Assembly: GCA_016285215.1 (NCBI GenBank)
Contig: JAEEQI010000107.1
Span: forward strand, 1-8,258
Direction of reading: 5' to 3'
DNA: 8,258 bases
Source of the DNA: Bacteroidales bacterium
Lineage (GTDB): Bacteria; Bacteroidota; Bacteroidia; Bacteroidales; UBA932
Made by a program: the position numbers and the translations under genes. Within the stretch, counting starts at the first letter, position 1, and each line of letters begins with the position of its first letter. Below, one piece after another: positions 6,250 through 8,258 of this stretch. Under the pieces are notes generated by a model that worked only from the letters and a program-made list of their open reading frames with translations, made no database searches and had not been told where the DNA came from.

Positions 6250-7233
6250 ATGAAAAAGATTCTTTTCTGCTTTCTTATCGTTCTGGCCGCCTGCTCTCAG
6301 GAGACTTCTTCTCTACCCGATTCCTGGGTCATCCTTAGCACCGCCTCCCCCCTCACCCGGGCAGGCGACCCGGACGATAACCGCATCTCCGACTACAACC
6401 TATATATATTCAATGCCTTCGGCGTCCTGGAAGAAAGGGTGTACGTGCCGTCCCGGGCCATCCGGCTGGTAGACGGCAAGGTGCAGTACCGCACCACCCT
6501 GCTCCGGGACGTCCCCTACACCATTGTGGCCGCCGCCAACCTGGGTTACGAACTCCCCTTCCGCACCTTGGAAGAAGCCCGCGAGTATCGTTATCACCTG
6601 GCCTACCCGGACGAGTTCAGCCAGGGCATCCCTATGGCCGCCTGCCAGGAAGGCGTCACGGTGGGAGAAGACGGCGTGCTGGAGGTGGAACTGGAGCGCC
6701 TGATGGCCCGCATAGAACTCACCATAGACCGCAGCCAGTTGCAGTCAGACATTGATTTCAAGGTAACGGACGTACGCGTGGGCGCCTGCCCCTCTTCCGT
6801 CCTGCTGATGGGCCCCAGCAAGGTGAGCGGTCCGCAGGAGACCTTCAGCCTGGGCTACGGCAAAAGCGGCAACCAGGTGAGCGCCCTCAACGAAGGCGCC
6901 AACGCCGGGCTCAGCCGCAGCGTCAACGTATACTTGCTGGAAAACTGCCAGGGAAACCTCCTGGAGAACGTCCAGACCGACAGCGGCAAAGTCTTCAAGG
7001 ACGGCCGCTACCAGGACATCTGCTCCTATATAGAATTAAAGGCCCAGTACCATTCCTCCACCTACAGCACCCCGGTGGGAGACCGGCTCATCTACCGGTT
7101 CTATCTGGGAGAGGACCGCAACAACTTCGATGTGGTAAGGAATACCTGGTACCGCATAACGGTATGTCCCGTGGGAGACGGGCTTCAGGAAAGCAGTTGG
7201 CGGGTTAACAAAGAGTCCCTCAGAGGTTCTTGA
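6250..7233 (+). CDS. Putative fimbrillin-related lipoprotein (DUF4906/Mfa-like, tentative)
   Basis: The product has 327 residues and a classic lipoprotein signal: MKKILFCFLIVLAAC, with lipobox LAAC and lipidated Cys15. The mature protein opens with a strand (SWVILSTAS), then SPLTRAGDPDDNRISDYNLYIFNAFGVLEE, the pattern seen at the start of Bacteroidales fimbrillin-fold proteins. LLRDVPYTIVAAANLG follows around residue 90, and near the C-terminus comes IYRFYLGEDRNNFDVVRNTWYRITV with a final SWRVN. These two blocks are what I associate with DUF4906-type and Mfa1/FimA-related proteins. No catalytic motif is visible. A shaft, tip, anchor or general surface-adhesin role would all fit. It starts 3 bases after the preceding lipoprotein gene, so the two are surely co-transcribed and probably work together. 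Its last four codons and stop overlap the 3' end of rfbD on the other strand. Arg codons include many CGG and AGG, unlike the nqr genes. Confidence 0.65.
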   Translation: MKKILFCFLIVLAACSQETSSLPDSWVILSTASPLTRAGDPDDNRISDYNLYIFNAFGVLEERVYVPSRAIRLVDGKVQYRTTLLRDVPYTIVAAANLGYELPFRTLEEAREYRYHLAYPDEFSQGIPMAACQEGVTVGEDGVLEVELERLMARIELTIDRSQLQSDIDFKVTDVRVGACPSSVLLMGPSKVSGPQETFSLGYGKSGNQVSALNEGANAGLSRSVNVYLLENCQGNLLENVQTDSGKVFKDGRYQDICSYIELKAQYHSSTYSTPVGDRLIYRFYLGEDRNNFDVVRNTWYRITVCPVGDGLQESSWRVNKESLRGS

Positions 7234-8068
7234 GGCACTTCTTGAGGGAATCCGTCCAGTAAGGGACAGACAGGCCGAAGGTCTCCTTGACCTTGGTCTT
7301 GTCCAGAACGGAATAAGCGGGACGGACCACCTTGGAAGGGAACTCGTCGCTGTGGCACGGCTGAATGGCGCACTCCGTATGCCCGGAATATTCAGCAATG
7401 GCCTTGGCAAAGTCATACCAGGAGCATACGCCCTCGTTGCTATAATGATAGATTCCATCCCGGCCGTCCTGTGCGGCCATTTTCAGGATAGCCTCCGCCA
7501 GATCTCCGGCATAGGTGGGGGTTCCCACCTGGTCAAAGACCACCTTGAGGGAAGGTTTCTCGGACGTGAGGTGCAGCATAGTCTTGAGGAAATTCTTGCC
7601 GTACTCGCTGTAGAGCCAGCTGGTACGGACAATCAGATACCGCACGCCGGAGCGCAGGATGGCTTCTTCCCCGTGGAGTTTGGTGCGGCCATAGGCGCCC
7701 GTAGGGCAGGCCGGAAGGTCTTCCCGGCAAGGCGTGTTGTGCGGCTCTCCGCCAAACACGTAATCCGTAGAAATGTGGATGAGCCGGCCGCCTACTTCCT
7801 TCATAGCCAGAGCCAGGTTCTCCACCGCCTGGGCGTTGAGCCGTTCGGCCAGGGGTTCGTTGTCCTCGGCGGCATCTACATTGGTATAGGCTGCGCAGTT
7901 GATGATGGTATCAATCCGGTTCTGCGCCACCATAGCCTTGACAGCGGCGGCATCCGTGATGTCCAGTTCTTCCACGTCGGTGAAGAACCAGTCATTTTCC
8001 ACCTGATCGGCCCTCTTTCTGAGGCTCATTCCCAACTGGCCGTTGGCACCGGTTACCAGGATCTTCAT
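7220..8068 (-). CDS. rfbD: dTDP-4-dehydrorhamnose reductase
   Basis: RfbD (RmlD) reduces dTDP-4-dehydro-L-rhamnose with NAD(P)H to dTDP-L-rhamnose, the last step of the cytoplasmic pathway that supplies rhamnose for O-antigen, capsule or protein glycans. The 282 residues match the family's usual length of nearly 300. The N-terminal Rossmann motif is MKILVTGANGQLG (Gly7, Gly10, Gly13), followed by NCAAYTNVDAAE (57-68). The short-chain dehydrogenase catalytic set is present: Thr101 in HISTDYVFGG, with Tyr126 and Lys130 in YGRTKLHGE. RTSWLYSEYGKNF (148-160) is typical of the substrate domain. The start codon overlaps the rfbC stop (ATGA), which fixes it at 8068 and implies coupled translation. 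At the 3' end the gene runs 14 bases into the convergent lipoprotein gene, with no terminator visible between them. Confidence 0.95.
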   Translation of the reverse strand: MKILVTGANGQLGMSLRKRADQVENDWFFTDVEELDITDAAAVKAMVAQNRIDTIINCAAYTNVDAAEDNEPLAERLNAQAVENLALAMKEVGGRLIHISTDYVFGGEPHNTPCREDLPACPTGAYGRTKLHGEEAILRSGVRYLIVRTSWLYSEYGKNFLKTMLHLTSEKPSLKVVFDQVGTPTYAGDLAEAILKMAAQDGRDGIYHYSNEGVCSWYDFAKAIAEYSGHTECAIQPCHSDEFPSKVVRPAYSVLDKTKVKETFGLSVPYWTDSLKKCLKNL

Positions 8069-8258
8069 TCTGCGTAATAGTCTATGGAATAGTCAAACAA
8101 ATCGGTGGCCTCCGCCAGCAGCGGATGGTGCTTGTCTTTCTCGGAGAGCAGGATATCGGCCTCCGGGATGCGCCAGTCAATGCCCAGCGCGGGGTCATTC
8201 CAAGCGATGGCACCCTCGGATTCCGGGGCGTAGGGATAGTCGCACTTGTATTGGAAAA
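8065..8258 (-). CDS. rfbC: dTDP-4-dehydrorhamnose 3,5-epimerase, C-terminal fragment (cut by window edge)
   Basis: Reading the minus strand from 8256 gives 63 codons and a TGA at 8067-8065. The translation contains FQYKCDYPYAPESEG, AIAWNDPALGIDWRIP and LLSEKDKHHPLLAEA. These match the conserved C-terminal part of RfbC/RmlC, the cupin epimerase that acts directly before RfbD in dTDP-L-rhamnose synthesis. The catalytic His/Asp residues lie in the part outside the window. The stop codon overlaps the rfbD start by four bases (ATGA). Its position upstream of rfbD fits the rfbA-rfbC-rfbD order common in Bacteroidales, which predicts rfbA beyond the right edge. Confidence 0.93.
   Translation of the reverse strand, partial: FQYKCDYPYAPESEGAIAWNDPALGIDWRIPEADILLSEKDKHHPLLAEATDLFDYSIDYYAE

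Noticed and set aside
7227..7247. Direct repeat TTCTTGAGG, two copies 12 bases apart, as a possible attachment or regulatory site
   Set aside because: It encodes the repeated Leu-Lys-Lys/Leu-Lys-Asn end of RfbD in codon phase, so ordinary coding similarity explains it.
7352..8077. 241-codon plus-strand frame opposite rfbD
   Set aside because: It is antisense to a gene with all its catalytic motifs, starts within the rfbD coding region, and resembles no known protein.

Overview
The window looks like a chromosomal segment from a member of the Bacteroidales with base composition clearly above 50% G+C. Four things point there: an Nqr-type respiratory operon whose proteins carry the expected cofactor residues, a pair of fimbrial-type lipoproteins of the sort seen in Bacteroides, Porphyromonas and Prevotella, an exact match to the Bacteroidetes -7 promoter box (TAnnTTTG), and dTDP-rhamnose genes in rfbC-rfbD order. 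Genus cannot be read from the sequence alone.

Left half (1-4426, + strand): the tail of the nqr operon, nqrB (5' end outside the window), nqrC, nqrD, nqrE and nqrF, with gaps of 12, 3, 12 and 12 bases. Together with NqrA (upstream, not visible) these form the Na+-translocating NADH:quinone oxidoreductase. NqrF takes electrons from NADH through FAD and a 2Fe-2S centre, the NqrD/NqrE pair carries an iron centre across the membrane, NqrC and NqrB carry covalent FMN, and quinone is reduced while Na+ is pumped. Every cofactor residue I could check is present. A symmetric hairpin with A- and T-tracts on its two sides ends the operon and probably also serves the convergent gene that follows.

Middle (4428-7233): a minus-strand DUF47/PhoU-like gene (4428-5078) is divergent from a two-gene plus-strand cassette of lipoproteins (5215-6246 and 6250-7233, 3 bases apart). 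The 136-base gap between them carries a good plus-strand Bacteroidetes promoter, a weaker minus-strand one, and a hairpin just ahead of the DUF47 start. The lipoproteins resemble FimB/Mfa2-like and DUF4906-like fimbrial accessory proteins and are probably exported and membrane-anchored.

Right end (7220-8258, - strand): rfbD (dTDP-4-dehydrorhamnose reductase) preceded by the C-terminal 63 codons of rfbC (3,5-epimerase), with a 4-base ATGA stop/start overlap. rfbD ends inside the last codons of the second lipoprotein gene (14-base tail-to-tail overlap).

I found no mobile element, CRISPR array, tRNA or rRNA, and no clearly new biological system. The least explained parts are the lipoprotein pair, a Cys/His tail on NqrC, and a DUF47 gene with no phosphate transporter beside it. 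No gene-free stretch exceeds 300 bases.
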